A stretch of DNA of 57,261 bases from Hyphococcus sp. (GCA_013002535.1 JABDJK010000032.1:1-57261); one strand, 5' to 3'. Positions 16,868 to 26,180 are shown, counted from the first letter of the stretch. Notes: generated by a model not told the origin, from the letters alone. Translations and numbers: made by a program.

Positions 16868-18115
16868 ATGGCTATTTCTTCCAATCTTTCCAGCGACCTC
16901 GGCTTCCTTGACGATAAACGCTCTGAGATGACGGCGACCTTGCGTGACTGGTGCGCGATTAATTCCGGCAGTGGCAATCTCGACGGCCTTGCAAAAATGC
17001 ATGGCGCCCTCGGCGAGGCGTTCGCTGATCTTGACGCAGAAGTTGAAACCGTTCCGTCCCACCCACGCGCCAGCGTGACGCAAGACGGTGAACAAGTTGA
17101 AAAGCCCGTTGGCGATATGCTGCGTCTTGTGAAGCGCCCGCAGGCGCCGGTGAGGGTCCTTCTCTCAGGGCACATGGACACAGTTTTCGCCGCTGATCAC
17201 CCGTTTCAGGGCGAGAAATTCCTCGACGACGATACGCTGAACGCGCCGGGCGCCGCCGACATGAAGGGCGGGCTGCTCGTCATGCTCTATGCGCTCAAAA
17301 CAATTGAACAATCAAACCATGCCGACAAGATTGGGTACGAAGTCCTGATCAACGCGGACGAAGAGATCGGGTCTCACGGTTCAGCGCATATGCTGACGGA
17401 AGCCGCGAAACGCGCGCAATTTGCTTGTGTTTATGAACCGGCGCTGGCGGATGGGACGCTTGCCGGCGCGCGCAAAGGTTCCGGCAATTTCGATGTGATT
17501 TTTCGCGGCAAGCCAGCCCATGCCGGGCGCGAACATCATCTTGGCCGCAACGCCATTGTCGCCGCTGCAGATTTTGCAAGCATTGTCGATAAATTGACCG
17601 GCGGACGCGAAAACCTCACCGTCAATGTGGCGCGCATTGATGGCGGCGGACCGAACAATGTCGTGCCAGATCTTGCCGTCGTTCGTTTTAACGTGCGTGT
17701 TGAACAACCCGAAGACGCGGGCTGGATGATGACGGCGGTGCAAACCGCAGTTGCGGAAATCGGCTCGCGCGATGGCATTACGGCGGAGCTGACCGGCGGG
17801 TTTACGCGGCCGCCAAAGCCGATGACATCTTCTCTTTTAGCGTTCTTTGAGGCGCTCAAAAAAGCCGGCGCGGAACTCGACATCAATATCGACTGGCAAC
17901 CGACCGGCGGTTGCTGCGACGGAAACAATATCGCCGCCGCCGGCATTCCGGTGATCGATACGCTCGGCGTTCGCGGCGCCAACATTCATTCAGCGCAGGA
18001 ATTTGCAAAACTCGACAGTCTGGTTGAGCGGGCGAAATTATCCGCGCTCTTATTGCTTAAGATAGCGGCGGGCGAGTTGCCGGTTCCGGGTGCGGAAAAA
18101 ACGGAGGCTGCATAA
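16868..18115 (+). CDS. M20-family metallohydrolase, first gene of the ast cluster
   Basis: This 415-residue M20 (carboxypeptidase G2/ArgE-like) zinc hydrolase shows the metal-binding pattern LLSGHMDTVF (His, then Asp), NAPGAADMKGG (bridging Asp), NADEEIGSHGS (catalytic and metal Glu pair) and C-terminal HSAQEFAKL (His). A dimerisation domain with GKPAHAGREHHLGRNAI sits in the middle. Its stop overlaps the astA start by one base (TAATG), so translation is coupled. Family members remove N-acyl groups from amino acids. Here deacylation of N-succinylglutamate, the step otherwise done by AstE, is an attractive inference because no astE is visible. The ATG at 16868 lacks a clear Shine-Dalgarno; 16928 is an alternative start. 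Confidence 0.85.
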   Translation: MAISSNLSSDLGFLDDKRSEMTATLRDWCAINSGSGNLDGLAKMHGALGEAFADLDAEVETVPSHPRASVTQDGEQVEKPVGDMLRLVKRPQAPVRVLLSGHMDTVFAADHPFQGEKFLDDDTLNAPGAADMKGGLLVMLYALKTIEQSNHADKIGYEVLINADEEIGSHGSAHMLTEAAKRAQFACVYEPALADGTLAGARKGSGNFDVIFRGKPAHAGREHHLGRNAIVAAADFASIVDKLTGGRENLTVNVARIDGGGPNNVVPDLAVVRFNVRVEQPEDAGWMMTAVQTAVAEIGSRDGITAELTGGFTRPPKPMTSSLLAFFEALKKAGAELDINIDWQPTGGCCDGNNIAAAGIPVIDTLGVRGANIHSAQEFAKLDSLVERAKLSALLLLKIAAGELPVPGAEKTEAA

Positions 18116-19125
18116 TGGGGGACGCATTTATGCGGCCGGTGCGCCGCGAAGATTTTGACGACATTCTGGCGCTGGCCAAGCAATCAGGCGGCGGCATGAC
18201 AAACCTGCCGCCGGAGCCGGACGCTCTGCGCCCGCGCATCGACTTTGCGGCAGCAAGCTTCGAGGGCAATCCAACGGAGCCCGGCGGCGAAGTCTACATG
18301 ATGGTCCTGGAACAGGACGGCAAAGTCATCGGCACGTCGGCAGTATTCTCTGCAGTTGGGCTGGAGCATGGCTTTGTCAATTATCGCATCAACAAGACTG
18401 TCCACGCGTCAAAGCAATTGAAAAAACGCATTGAGCGCCGCTTGCTGGTGCCGACCCATGATTTCACGGGATGCGGCGAGGTTGGCTCACTCTTTCTTTC
18501 GCCGGACGCGCGCGGCGGCGGTTTCGGCAAGTTTCTCGGCAAGGCGCGATATCTGTTCATCGCCGAGCATCGCGATCTGGTCGCCAGTCCGATTTGCGCC
18601 GAGTTGCGCGGCTGGCGCGGGCCCAATGGCGAGCAGCCGTTCTGGGACGCTATTGGCAAACCGTTTTTCGACATGGAATTTGATGCGGCGGATGTCGCCA
18701 ATTCCGCAATGGGCAATCAGTTTATTTCCGATTTGATGCCGCGCCATCCCATTTATGTTGCGTTGTTGCCTCAGGAAGCGCGCGACATTCTGGGTAAGCC
18801 CCATGATAACGCTGCGCCGGCGTTCAACATGTTATTGCGCGAAGGCTTCGCCTATCGCGGTTACATCGATGTGTTTGACGGCGGCCCGCTGGTCGACGCC
18901 GCCATTGACGACATCGACTCCATCAAAAAATCAAAGCGCCTGAAAGCGAAAACAACCGAAGTTGGCGAAGCGCCGTTGATGCTGGTTTCCGCGGGAAGGT
19001 TGTCATCCTATCGCGTCGTCCGCGCACCAGCCCGCGAAGTCGGCAATGAATTACAGATTGGCGCCGATGCGCTTGAATTGCTTGGCGCCAAAGACGGCGA
19101 CCGGTTGCGCGCGGTGGCGTGGTGA
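18115..19125 (+). CDS. astA: AstA, arginine N-succinyltransferase
   Basis: AstA transfers succinyl from succinyl-CoA to arginine, the first step of the AST catabolic pathway. The 336-residue product begins MRPVRREDFDDILALAKQSGGGMTNLP-like, with the family's GFVNYRINKTVHASKQL and PTHDFTGCGEVGSLFLSPDARGGGFGKFL segments. It continues with ICAELRGW, PFWDAIGKPFFDMEF and FNMLLREGFAYRGYIDVFDGGP. These are characteristic of AstA rather than a generic GNAT. An internal ATG at 18130 could be the real start, but the TAATG junction with the M20 gene favours 18115. astD follows after 143 bases containing a repeat. Confidence 0.95.
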   Translation: MGDAFMRPVRREDFDDILALAKQSGGGMTNLPPEPDALRPRIDFAAASFEGNPTEPGGEVYMMVLEQDGKVIGTSAVFSAVGLEHGFVNYRINKTVHASKQLKKRIERRLLVPTHDFTGCGEVGSLFLSPDARGGGFGKFLGKARYLFIAEHRDLVASPICAELRGWRGPNGEQPFWDAIGKPFFDMEFDAADVANSAMGNQFISDLMPRHPIYVALLPQEARDILGKPHDNAAPAFNMLLREGFAYRGYIDVFDGGPLVDAAIDDIDSIKKSKRLKAKTTEVGEAPLMLVSAGRLSSYRVVRAPAREVGNELQIGADALELLGAKDGDRLRAVAW

Positions 19126-19141
19126 TATTGAAACTTGTGCG

Positions 19142-19250
19142 GAAAATTCCCTCCCCTTGAAAAGGGGAAAGTTTGGGCGGGGATCGGCTGGCTCTGATCG
19201 CCACCCGAAATCATAGATTTCGACCTCCCTATTCAAGGAGAGGCGAACAG
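19142..19250. repeat. Intergenic repeat between astA and astD
   Basis: CCCCTT-GAA-AAGGGG (19153-19167) is a perfect hairpin. It is followed by a GC-rich segment and a second, imperfect CCTCCCT...AGGAGAGG stem around 19223-19245. It resembles the polypurine/polypyrimidine intergenic repeats seen at 11812 in general style, not in exact sequence. It may attenuate or stabilise the mRNA between astA and astD. Confidence 0.6.
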
Positions 19251-19268
19251 GCTTGAAAGTTTAAAGAG

Positions 19269-20738
19269 ATGACCAACAAAATTCTCATCAATGGCGAATG
19301 GCGCGACGGCGCCGGCGCCGAATTCAAAAGTTTCGATCCGTCAACGGGCGAGGTGATATGGTCCGGCGCGGCGGCGACGAAGGCTGACGTCCATGACGCG
19401 GTATCCGCCGCGCGCGCGGCGTTTAAATCCTGGGCGCTGACGCCGCTTGAGACCCGCATTGCCATCGTTGAGAATTATCGCGATCTCATCAAACGCGACG
19501 CCGATGAATTGGCGACTCTCATCTCCCGCGAGACCGGCAAACCGTATTGGGAGACAAAGACCGAGGCCGCCGCAGTCGCCGGCAAAATCGATATCTCTGT
19601 CAAGGCCTATCACGAGCGTACGGGCGCCAAGGAAACGCCGGGGGCGACGACGGCAATGCTTCGCCACAAACCCCACGGCGTTATGGCGGTTCTTGGGCCT
19701 TACAATTTCCCGGCGCACCTCGCCAATGGTCACATGGTTCCCGCGCTCATCGCGGGAAACACCGTCGTCTTCAAACCATCGGAAATGACGCCGGGCCCCG
19801 GCGCCTTTATCGTTGAGCGCATGGTCGAAGCGGGCGTGCCCGCGGGCGTCGTCAACATGGTGCAGGGCGCGCGCGAGACCGGCGAGGCGCTGACCGCCGC
19901 CGGTCACGATGGACGTGTAAATGGCATCTTGTTCACTGGCGGCGCAAAAACCGGCCTCGCAATACACAAGATGTTCGCCGATCGTCTGGACGTTATCCTC
20001 GCGCTGGAGCTTGGCGGCAACAATCCGCTCATTTGGTGGGATACGGATGATCTGGACGCTGCGGCATTTGCGGTGGTGCAGTCGGCGTTTCTCACATCGG
20101 GCCAGCGTTGCACTTGCGCCCGGCGATTGATCGTGCCCGAAGGCGTAAAAGGCGACGTGGCGATTGATGCGCTCGTAAAACTCACCGACCGGCTGATCAT
20201 CGATCGCCCTTTTGCCGATCCGCAGCCCTTTATGGGTCCCGTAATTTCGCCGAGGGTCGCCGAAGGGCTGGAGCGGGCCTTTGATCAACTTGTCGAAGGC
20301 GAAGGCGAGGCCATCAGAAATCTATCTGTGCGCGATGAAGGTTCAGCGTTTGTTTCGCCGGGCATCATCGACGTGACGCGCTCCGGCGCGGTTCCTGACG
20401 AGGAACATTTTGGGCCGTTATTAAAGGTTTGGCGCGTCGCCGCTTTCGACGAAGCGATCGAGCGTGCAAACGCTACAAAGTTCGGCCTTTCCGCCGGGCT
20501 TCTCTCCGACGACAAGGCGAAATGGGAGAAGTTTATCGCGCTTTCACGCGCCGGCATCGTCAACTGGAACCGCCAGACAACTGGCGCCGCGGGCTCGGCG
20601 CCCTTTGGAGGCATCGGCGCCTCCGGCAATCACCGCCCTGCGGCGTATTATGCGGCGGATTATTGCGCATACCCGGTGGCGTCCATGGAAGGCGAGGGAC
20701 TTCTTCCGCTAGCGGAAGATCAAGTCGGGGTGAAGTGA
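19269..20738 (+). CDS. astD: AstD, N-succinylglutamate 5-semialdehyde dehydrogenase
   Basis: AstD is a 489-residue aldehyde dehydrogenase that oxidises succinylglutamate semialdehyde with NAD+. It carries the ALDH landmarks GVMAVLGPYNFPAHLANGHM (Asn of the oxyanion hole), NTVVFKPSEMTPG, LFTGGAKTG, ALELGGNNPLI (catalytic Glu) and SGQRCTCARRL with the nucleophile Cys281. EEHFGPLLKV and FGGIGASGNHRPAAYYAADYCAYP close the protein. The last segment, with HRP and YCAYP, is typical of AstD. The start has AAAGAG about 6 bases upstream. The linked astA and astB confirm the role. Confidence 0.95.
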   Translation: MTNKILINGEWRDGAGAEFKSFDPSTGEVIWSGAAATKADVHDAVSAARAAFKSWALTPLETRIAIVENYRDLIKRDADELATLISRETGKPYWETKTEAAAVAGKIDISVKAYHERTGAKETPGATTAMLRHKPHGVMAVLGPYNFPAHLANGHMVPALIAGNTVVFKPSEMTPGPGAFIVERMVEAGVPAGVVNMVQGARETGEALTAAGHDGRVNGILFTGGAKTGLAIHKMFADRLDVILALELGGNNPLIWWDTDDLDAAAFAVVQSAFLTSGQRCTCARRLIVPEGVKGDVAIDALVKLTDRLIIDRPFADPQPFMGPVISPRVAEGLERAFDQLVEGEGEAIRNLSVRDEGSAFVSPGIIDVTRSGAVPDEEHFGPLLKVWRVAAFDEAIERANATKFGLSAGLLSDDKAKWEKFIALSRAGIVNWNRQTTGAAGSAPFGGIGASGNHRPAAYYAADYCAYPVASMEGEGLLPLAEDQVGVK

Positions 20739-20744
20739 GTCGCG

Positions 20745-21026
20745 ATGACGGTGAGCAATTCGAAACGGTACAATCAACTTTTCGCGAAAGTGAGATGTGT
20801 CTTGGATAGTCAATGGAACCCAATAGGCGACAGTCCCGACGGCGAATCTGATAAATATGTGAAAGGCTTGTGCGGATTACTTCTCGATAGAGATATGAAC
20901 GTTCAGCGGATTGAAAAATTCCGTTGGGATATCCGAAAAGATTGGGGCGGTGAGCCTGACGACACCTCTTCGGGCCGCCTCAGCACCAAATTGCGACCAA
21001 TATTCGGTCAGCGTTTGAAAATATGA
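20745..21026 (+). CDS. Small conserved-looking protein between astD and astB
   Basis: This 93-residue protein has no signal peptide or membrane segment. It lies in the same direction as astD (6 bases after its stop) and astB (20 bases before its start), so it sits inside the ast operon. The sequence has a compact segment YNQLFAKVRCVLDSQWNPIGDSP, an acidic linker and LCGLLLDRDMNVQRIEKFRWDI. This recalls DUF1871-like small proteins (resemblance from memory, weak). An excess of Asn, Lys and Asp, and codons less GC-rich than astD and astB, suggest a different history. No AST-pathway activity is known for such a protein. Confidence 0.6.
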   Translation: MTVSNSKRYNQLFAKVRCVLDSQWNPIGDSPDGESDKYVKGLCGLLLDRDMNVQRIEKFRWDIRKDWGGEPDDTSSGRLSTKLRPIFGQRLKI

Positions 21027-21046
21027 ATTGAAGTAAAAATACAATT

Positions 21047-22357
21047 ATGACCTACCACGAATACAATTTCGACGGGCTGATTGGGCCGACGCATAATTAT
21101 GCGGGGTTGTCCTTCGGGAATCTTGCCTCCGCAAAAAATGCCGGCGCCACATCCAGCCCCAAGGAAGCCGCGCTACAGGGCTTGCAGAAGATGCGCGCCG
21201 CGATGGAATTGGGCCTGAAACAGGGTTTCCTTCCGCCGCAGGACCGACCGCATTTGAAAACACTTCGCGCCCTCGGCTTCTCCGGCAGCGATACGGAAAT
21301 CATCGAAAAGGCCTACAAGGCTGAACCGCAACTACTCGCCAATTGTTACGCTGCATCACCCATGTGGACCGCGAATGCGGGAACTGTCGCGCCGTCACCG
21401 GATACGAATGACGGAAAGGCGCATTTTACGGCGGCGAACCTCGCGGCAAATTTCCATCGCGCAATAGAGGCCGACACAACGGCGCGGACACTGGCGCACA
21501 TTTTTGCAGACGAGAAATATTTCGCACATCACACGCCGCTGCCTGGCGGCACCCATTTCGGCGACGAGGGCGCCGCGAACCACGGACGGCTGTGTGAATC
21601 GCACGGGCAGGCGGGCGTACATCTTTTCGTTTATGGTCAGGACGGCGACAAGTTCCCGGCGCGCCAGAAACTGTGCGCCTCGGAAGCGGTTGCCCGAAAC
21701 CATATGCTTGATCCGGCGAAAACGGTCTTTGTTGAACAATCGAAAATGGCCCTCGACGCCGGCGCCTTCCACAATGATGTTGTCGGCGTCGCTAACGGAA
21801 CGGTTTTGTTCCTGCACGAGCACAGTTTTGCAGACCCGAAAGCCGCATACGCTGCGATCCGTGAGGCGGCGCCGTTCGTAGAAATCGTTGAGGCGCCCGC
21901 AGACAAAGTTAGCCTGGGCGATTGCATTAAATCGTACATTTTTAATTCGCAATTGTTGACGTTGCCCGGCGGTGAAATGGCGCTGCTCCTGCCGACTGAG
22001 TCGGAAGACAACGAAGCAGTAAAAAACTTCGTTGACGATACGGTCTCTAAAAATAATCCGATCAATCGCGTCATTTATAAGAACGTCCGCGAGTCCATGC
22101 GCAATGGCGGCGGGCCGGCGTGTTTGCGCCTGCGCGTTGTCATATCCGAAGATGAAGCCGCTGCGGCCAATGGAAACTTCATCCTCGATAACGAAAAAAT
22201 TACTGCGCTTGAAGGATGGGTTAACCAATATTATCGCGACCGGATTGCGCCGGATGACTTGCGCGATCCCGCATTAATGCGCGAGAGTTTTGCTGCGATG
22301 CAGGCGCTCACGGACCTTCTCGATATGGGCGCTTTTTACGATTTTCAACGGGGCTAA
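21047..22357 (+). CDS. astB: AstB, N-succinylarginine dihydrolase
   Basis: AstB hydrolyses N-succinylarginine to succinylornithine, CO2 and two ammonia. The 436-residue product of the amidinotransferase fold begins EYNFDGLIGPTHNYAGLSFGNLAS, diagnostic for AstB. The catalytic triad is visible as Glu174 (GDEGAANHGR), His242 (AFHNDVVGVANG) and Cys359 (GGGPACLRLRV). The substrate-binding MRNGGGPAC and LVNQ/WVNQYYRDR segments are in place and the length is normal. astC, needed for the next step, is not in the window. Confidence 0.96.
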   Translation: MTYHEYNFDGLIGPTHNYAGLSFGNLASAKNAGATSSPKEAALQGLQKMRAAMELGLKQGFLPPQDRPHLKTLRALGFSGSDTEIIEKAYKAEPQLLANCYAASPMWTANAGTVAPSPDTNDGKAHFTAANLAANFHRAIEADTTARTLAHIFADEKYFAHHTPLPGGTHFGDEGAANHGRLCESHGQAGVHLFVYGQDGDKFPARQKLCASEAVARNHMLDPAKTVFVEQSKMALDAGAFHNDVVGVANGTVLFLHEHSFADPKAAYAAIREAAPFVEIVEAPADKVSLGDCIKSYIFNSQLLTLPGGEMALLLPTESEDNEAVKNFVDDTVSKNNPINRVIYKNVRESMRNGGGPACLRLRVVISEDEAAAANGNFILDNEKITALEGWVNQYYRDRIAPDDLRDPALMRESFAAMQALTDLLDMGAFYDFQRG

Positions 22358-22446
22358 ATGGCGCTTTATTGCTTTTTGGTAGGGCCGGCTTAACCCGTTA
22401 GCGATAAATTAATGGCGTAGATTTTTGCAAAGCAGAAATTAGCGCC

Positions 22447-24261
22447 ATGGCAGCGAATATCGACCAACGCAAAAAGTCCGATTTTTCCCAAGCCGAATTG
22501 CCGTCCGCGCGACTCGCGATGACGGGGCTTGTGCGTTACAATCAACGTTACACCAGACTCGCAATCGGCGGCCTTGGCGCCTTGACGTTGTGGTTTGCGG
22601 TAGCGCCGAACCTTGCGCTCATCTGGCTATTCTTGATGGGCGTTTCGCAATATCTCGATGCAAAACTCTGGAGCGACTTTCGCGATCCCGCAAATCCGAA
22701 AACGCCCAACAAGAAAGAGCTGAATGAGCTCTGCGCTTCTGTATTTGTCGCGTCGGTAATATATGGCGGGTTCGCAGCGCTGTTGTGGATCAGTGACCAT
22801 ATTGGCACGAAGATTTTTTCAATTGTCTGGCTATGCGGGGCAATGTTGCATGTCACGCTTCACATGCATCACGAGCGAAAGACTTTTTTGTCCGGCATAA
22901 CGCCGCATATCTTTTTCATTTTCGCCTTGCCGCTTTTTGAGCTTGTTTTCGCCGCCAGCATTGGGCGCTGGGAAGCGACGGCTATATTGTTTGGCGTTTC
23001 ACTATATTCCGGGCACCTTGTGCTTGCGTTCAAGGAATTCGGGGCGCTCAGCCAAAAAATGCGCGACGCCCGGCGCCAGGCGCTCGAAGAGAAAGCCATC
23101 GCTGAAAAAGCGAACGCTGCGAAATCGACGTTTCTCGCCAATATGAGTCATGAAATCCGAACGCCCATGAACGGCGTCCTCGGCATGGCAGAAATTTTAG
23201 CAAACACAGATCTGACGCCCGATCAGTTGAACAAGGTCGGCGTAATTCGCGAGTCCGGCGATGATTTGATGCGAATTCTGAACGACCTTCTTGATTTCTC
23301 CAAAATCGAAGCGGAGAAACTGGCGCTTGAAGCCGCGCCGTTCAGCCTTCTGGATTTGACGAAGAAAGTCGCGCGGCTTCATCAAGAGCAGGCGGCGAAA
23401 AAAGGCCTGGAGCTTGTTGTAGACTGCCGCGGCGATTGCGGGTCGGAACGCATCGGCGATCAACACCGGGTTGGACAGATTCTCAACAATTTGTTGAGCA
23501 ACGCAATTAAATTCACTGCCGATGGCGGCGTCACTGTAACAGTAGTGGCCCCGCCGCGTGGACAGGACGGCGCCGTCAAAATAACGGTTGAAGACACCGG
23601 CATCGGTGTGCCGCCAGAAGCGATGGAAACGCTATTCACCCCGTTCACACAAGCCGACGCTTCGACGACGCGCAAATATGGCGGCACCGGTCTGGGTTTG
23701 ACAATTGTCCGTGACCTCGCTCGCGCCATGGGCGGCGACGTTATTCTGCAATCTTCCTCAAACGCTGGTTCTATATTTGCGGTGACGCTGGAATTGCCCC
23801 TCGCGCAGAAAAATAAAATAGCAGCAAAAGATGCAAGCCAAACAAGGGACTCAATCGACGGCGCCATGAAAATTCTTGTTGCCGACGACAATGAGGTCAA
23901 TTGTGCAGTGGTTGCTGCATTTCTGGAAAATGCAGGACACAGTCTTTTGTTTGCGAAAGACGGCGCTGAAGCCGTGCGATCATATCAGGATAATGGGCCC
24001 TTTGACGTTATCTTGATGGATATCTCCATGCCGGTTATGGATGGGCCCCGCGCGGCGGCGAAAATTCGCGCTCTGGAAAAGGATGCAGGCGCCGCCACAC
24101 CGATCCTTGCTTTTACAGCGCACGCGATGGATCAGGAAATCGACAAACATCTTGCCGAAGATTTTGACGGTTGTGTCGCGAAGCCGGTCAATTCGGATGC
24201 ATTGCTTGCTGAAATCGCTCGCGTTGTTGATCCGCAGGCTAAAGACAAGTCAGCCGCGTAG
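22447..24261 (+). CDS. Hybrid sensor histidine kinase with six-helix membrane input region
   Basis: The 604-residue protein has about six hydrophobic segments in residues 35-200, with no PAS or HAMP domain evident. A short coiled coil ([18 protein letters not shown]) leads to the HisKA phosphoacceptor His235 in [16 protein letters not shown]. The HATPase region has an N box ([13 protein letters not shown]), G1 (VEDTGIGVP), the F box [10 protein letters not shown] and G2 ([11 protein letters not shown]). A C-terminal receiver domain has Asp525 ([12 protein letters not shown]), a VADDNEVN acidic pair and Lys in CVAKPVN. The input resembles short membrane-anchored hybrid kinases, and the stimulus is unknown. 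It follows astB by 89 bases on the same strand. Confidence 0.9.
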   Translation: MAANIDQRKKSDFSQAELPSARLAMTGLVRYNQRYTRLAIGGLGALTLWFAVAPNLALIWLFLMGVSQYLDAKLWSDFRDPANPKTPNKKELNELCASVFVASVIYGGFAALLWISDHIGTKIFSIVWLCGAMLHVTLHMHHERKTFLSGITPHIFFIFALPLFELVFAASIGRWEATAILFGVSLYSGHLVLAFKEFGALSQKMRDARRQALEEKAIAEKANAAKSTFLANMSHEIRTPMNGVLGMAEILANTDLTPDQLNKVGVIRESGDDLMRILNDLLDFSKIEAEKLALEAAPFSLLDLTKKVARLHQEQAAKKGLELVVDCRGDCGSERIGDQHRVGQILNNLLSNAIKFTADGGVTVTVVAPPRGQDGAVKITVEDTGIGVPPEAMETLFTPFTQADASTTRKYGGTGLGLTIVRDLARAMGGDVILQSSSNAGSIFAVTLELPLAQKNKIAAKDASQTRDSIDGAMKILVADDNEVNCAVVAAFLENAGHSLLFAKDGAEAVRSYQDNGPFDVILMDISMPVMDGPRAAAKIRALEKDAGAATPILAFTAHAMDQEIDKHLAEDFDGCVAKPVNSDALLAEIARVVDPQAKDKSAA

Positions 24262-24312
24262 ACGCCTCAAAATAATAGCTTTGGGAAAGGGATCAGGGTA
24301 CGCCTTGTCCCT

Positions 24313-25635
24313 GTGATTAGCTCCGCTCAATCCCGAAAATTCACGTCGCGGACTGCGACAGCGATTATCATCGCCAATATGGTCGGAACCGGCGTTTTCA
24401 CGAGCCTTGGTTTCCAGATTGCCGAATTCCAGTCGGGATTCTTGCTCCTCTTGCTATGGGCTGTCGGCGGGCTCGCTGCGCTGTGCGGGGCAATGAGCTA
24501 CGCTGAACTTGGCGCGGCCCTGCCGCGGTCCGGCGGTGAATATAATTTTCTCGGCCGCATCTATCATCCGGCGGCGGGCTTCGTCTCTGGCTGGGTCTCA
24601 GCGACGATCGGTTTCGCCGCGCCGACAGCGCTCGCGGCGATTACATTTGGCGCCTATTTGACCGCAACTATCGGCGTCGAGGCGGCGCTTGCAACCAAGG
24701 CATTGGCCAGCGGTCTCGTGATTGCCTTGGCGTTAGTCCACGCAACGACGCGCGAAAAGTCCGGCGGCATCCAGCTCATATTCACCGTTTTAAAGGTAGC
24801 GGTCATCATCATGTTTTGCGTCGCTGCAATAATCCTTAGCGGGCAAGCGCAGAACATTCGGTTTATTCCGGCGGTGAGTGATGGTCCGCTGCTGACGAGC
24901 GGCGCGTTCGCGATTGCGCTCATCTATGTGAGTTACGCCTATACAGGCTGGAACGTTGCGACCTACATTTCCGGTGAAATCGAAGATCCGAAACGAAACT
25001 TGCCGCGAATACTACTCACTGGCGCTGCGATCGTCACGGTGCTTTATCTCGCGCTGAATTATGTGTTCCTGCGCGCCGCGCCGATGGACGCCATGGAGGG
25101 ACAGGTTGAAATCGGTTTCATCGCCGCACAATATTTGTTCGGGGAGGGGCCGGCCAGATTTACCGGCGCGGTGTTATCGCTCCTGCTAATCTCTACGGTG
25201 AGCGCTATGATTATTGCGGGGCCCCGGGTTTTGCACGCGATCGGCGAGGACTATCCGCTGTTCCGCGCCATGGGTCGCGCCAACAAATCGGGCGTTCCAG
25301 CGGTCGCAATTTTTGTGCAGGCCGGCGTTGCAGTCTTCTTCATCATCACGTCGAGCTTTCAGTCAATCTTGATCTTTTCCGGATTTTTGCTGGCGCTGAA
25401 CAGCTTTCTCGCCGTCGCCGGGCTTTTCGTATTGCGCGCGCGCGAGCCGGATTTGACGCGACCGTATCGCGTGACTCTGTTCCCGGTAACACCCATCATC
25501 TATCTGGCGCTCACCGGATGGACGCTTGTCTATGTCGTTATTGATCGCCCGATTGAGGCGGCGCTGGCGTGCGGTTTGATCGCCGCTGGGGTAGGGGCTT
25601 ATGTTTTGGTGCGGCGGAAAACTATCAATTTATAG
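24313..25635 (+). CDS. APC-family amino-acid/polyamine permease
   Basis: The 440-residue protein has roughly twelve membrane helices. The first has the APC hallmark IIIANMVGTGVFTSLGF (Gly-x-Gly of the unwound helix), then GGLAALCGAMSYAELGAALPRSGGEYNFL (conserved Ala-Glu-Leu and Pro-x-Ser-Gly-Gly-Glu-Tyr). YVSYAYTGWNVATYISGEIEDPKRNLPRIL is the conserved helix 6-7 region. The start is GTG at 24313, close behind the hybrid kinase (51 bases). The substrate cannot be read from sequence. Neighbouring arginine and branched-chain catabolic genes make an amino acid likely. Confidence 0.87.
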   Translation: MISSAQSRKFTSRTATAIIIANMVGTGVFTSLGFQIAEFQSGFLLLLLWAVGGLAALCGAMSYAELGAALPRSGGEYNFLGRIYHPAAGFVSGWVSATIGFAAPTALAAITFGAYLTATIGVEAALATKALASGLVIALALVHATTREKSGGIQLIFTVLKVAVIIMFCVAAIILSGQAQNIRFIPAVSDGPLLTSGAFAIALIYVSYAYTGWNVATYISGEIEDPKRNLPRILLTGAAIVTVLYLALNYVFLRAAPMDAMEGQVEIGFIAAQYLFGEGPARFTGAVLSLLLISTVSAMIIAGPRVLHAIGEDYPLFRAMGRANKSGVPAVAIFVQAGVAVFFIITSSFQSILIFSGFLLALNSFLAVAGLFVLRAREPDLTRPYRVTLFPVTPIIYLALTGWTLVYVVIDRPIEAALACGLIAAGVGAYVLVRRKTINL

Positions 25636-25636
25636 T

Positions 25637-25668
25637 CCGCTCATTCAAACGGAAGCGGGAATGAGCGG
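25637..25668. terminator. Perfect 10-bp inverted repeat between convergent permease and Lrp genes
   Basis: CCGCTCATTC (25637-25646) and GAATGAGCGG (25659-25668) are exact reverse complements around a 12-base loop. They begin directly after the permease stop, in a convergent gap. There is no T-run, so it is a terminator-like stem or repeat rather than a classical intrinsic terminator. Confidence 0.5.
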
Positions 25669-25703
25669 TGTTAGGGTTCAGCAACTTTTTTTGAGTCGGC
25701 CGA

Positions 25704-26180
25704 TTAACGTCCGGCGCTTTCCGGCAGAGGCATTACCACCTGCCGGACGACTTCGCGTAAGGTAAAGCTCGACTCAACCGTTGCAATGTTTGGCATACGG
25801 AGGATCGTTTCCGAGAGGAACGATTCATAAACCGCCAGTGTCGGCACCAGCACGCGAATGAAATAATCAAACTTGCCAGTGACGAGATAGCACTCCATCA
25901 CTTCGCTGCGGGTTTTAATTTCCGCCTCGAACTCGCGCAGGGATTTGTCGTCCTCTCGCTCAAGCTTAACAAGAATGATCACCGTCACATTGACGCCGAG
26001 GGCTTCGCGATTGACTTCCGTGTGATAGCCTTTGATGACGCCGTCAGACTCGAGCCGGCGAAGGCGGCGCAGACACGGCGTCGGCGAAAGCCCGACCTTG
26101 TCAGCAAGCTCCGCATTGGTGATGCGCGCATTTTCCTGTAAATGGCGCAGGATTTTGTGATCGATCTGATCTAGCTTCAT
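25704..26180 (-). CDS. Lrp/AsnC-family transcriptional regulator
   Basis: This 158-residue regulator has an N-terminal winged helix-turn-helix (LDQIDHKILRHLQENARITNAELADKVGLSPTP with CLRRLRRLESDGVIKGY). A C-terminal RAM/AsnC ligand-binding domain follows (VTVIILVKL, VMECYLVTGKFDYFIRVLVPTLAVYESFL). AGGGAA lies upstream of the ATG at 26180. It is divergent from the leucine dehydrogenase gene (206 bases). By family custom this suggests that it controls that gene in response to an amino acid, perhaps leucine; a BkdR-like role is possible. An inverted repeat at 26210-26226, about 30 bases upstream of its start, could be an operator for autoregulation. Confidence 0.93.
   Translation of the reverse strand: MKLDQIDHKILRHLQENARITNAELADKVGLSPTPCLRRLRRLESDGVIKGYHTEVNREALGVNVTVIILVKLEREDDKSLREFEAEIKTRSEVMECYLVTGKFDYFIRVLVPTLAVYESFLSETILRMPNIATVESSFTLREVVRQVVMPLPESAGR

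Noticed and set aside
19341-20288. 315-codon minus-strand frame opposite astD
   Set aside because: The astD frame carries the catalytic residues; the opposite frame has no recognisable domain.
21395-22228. 277-codon minus-strand frame opposite astB
   Set aside because: AstB has an intact catalytic triad; the opposite product is a biased-codon shadow.
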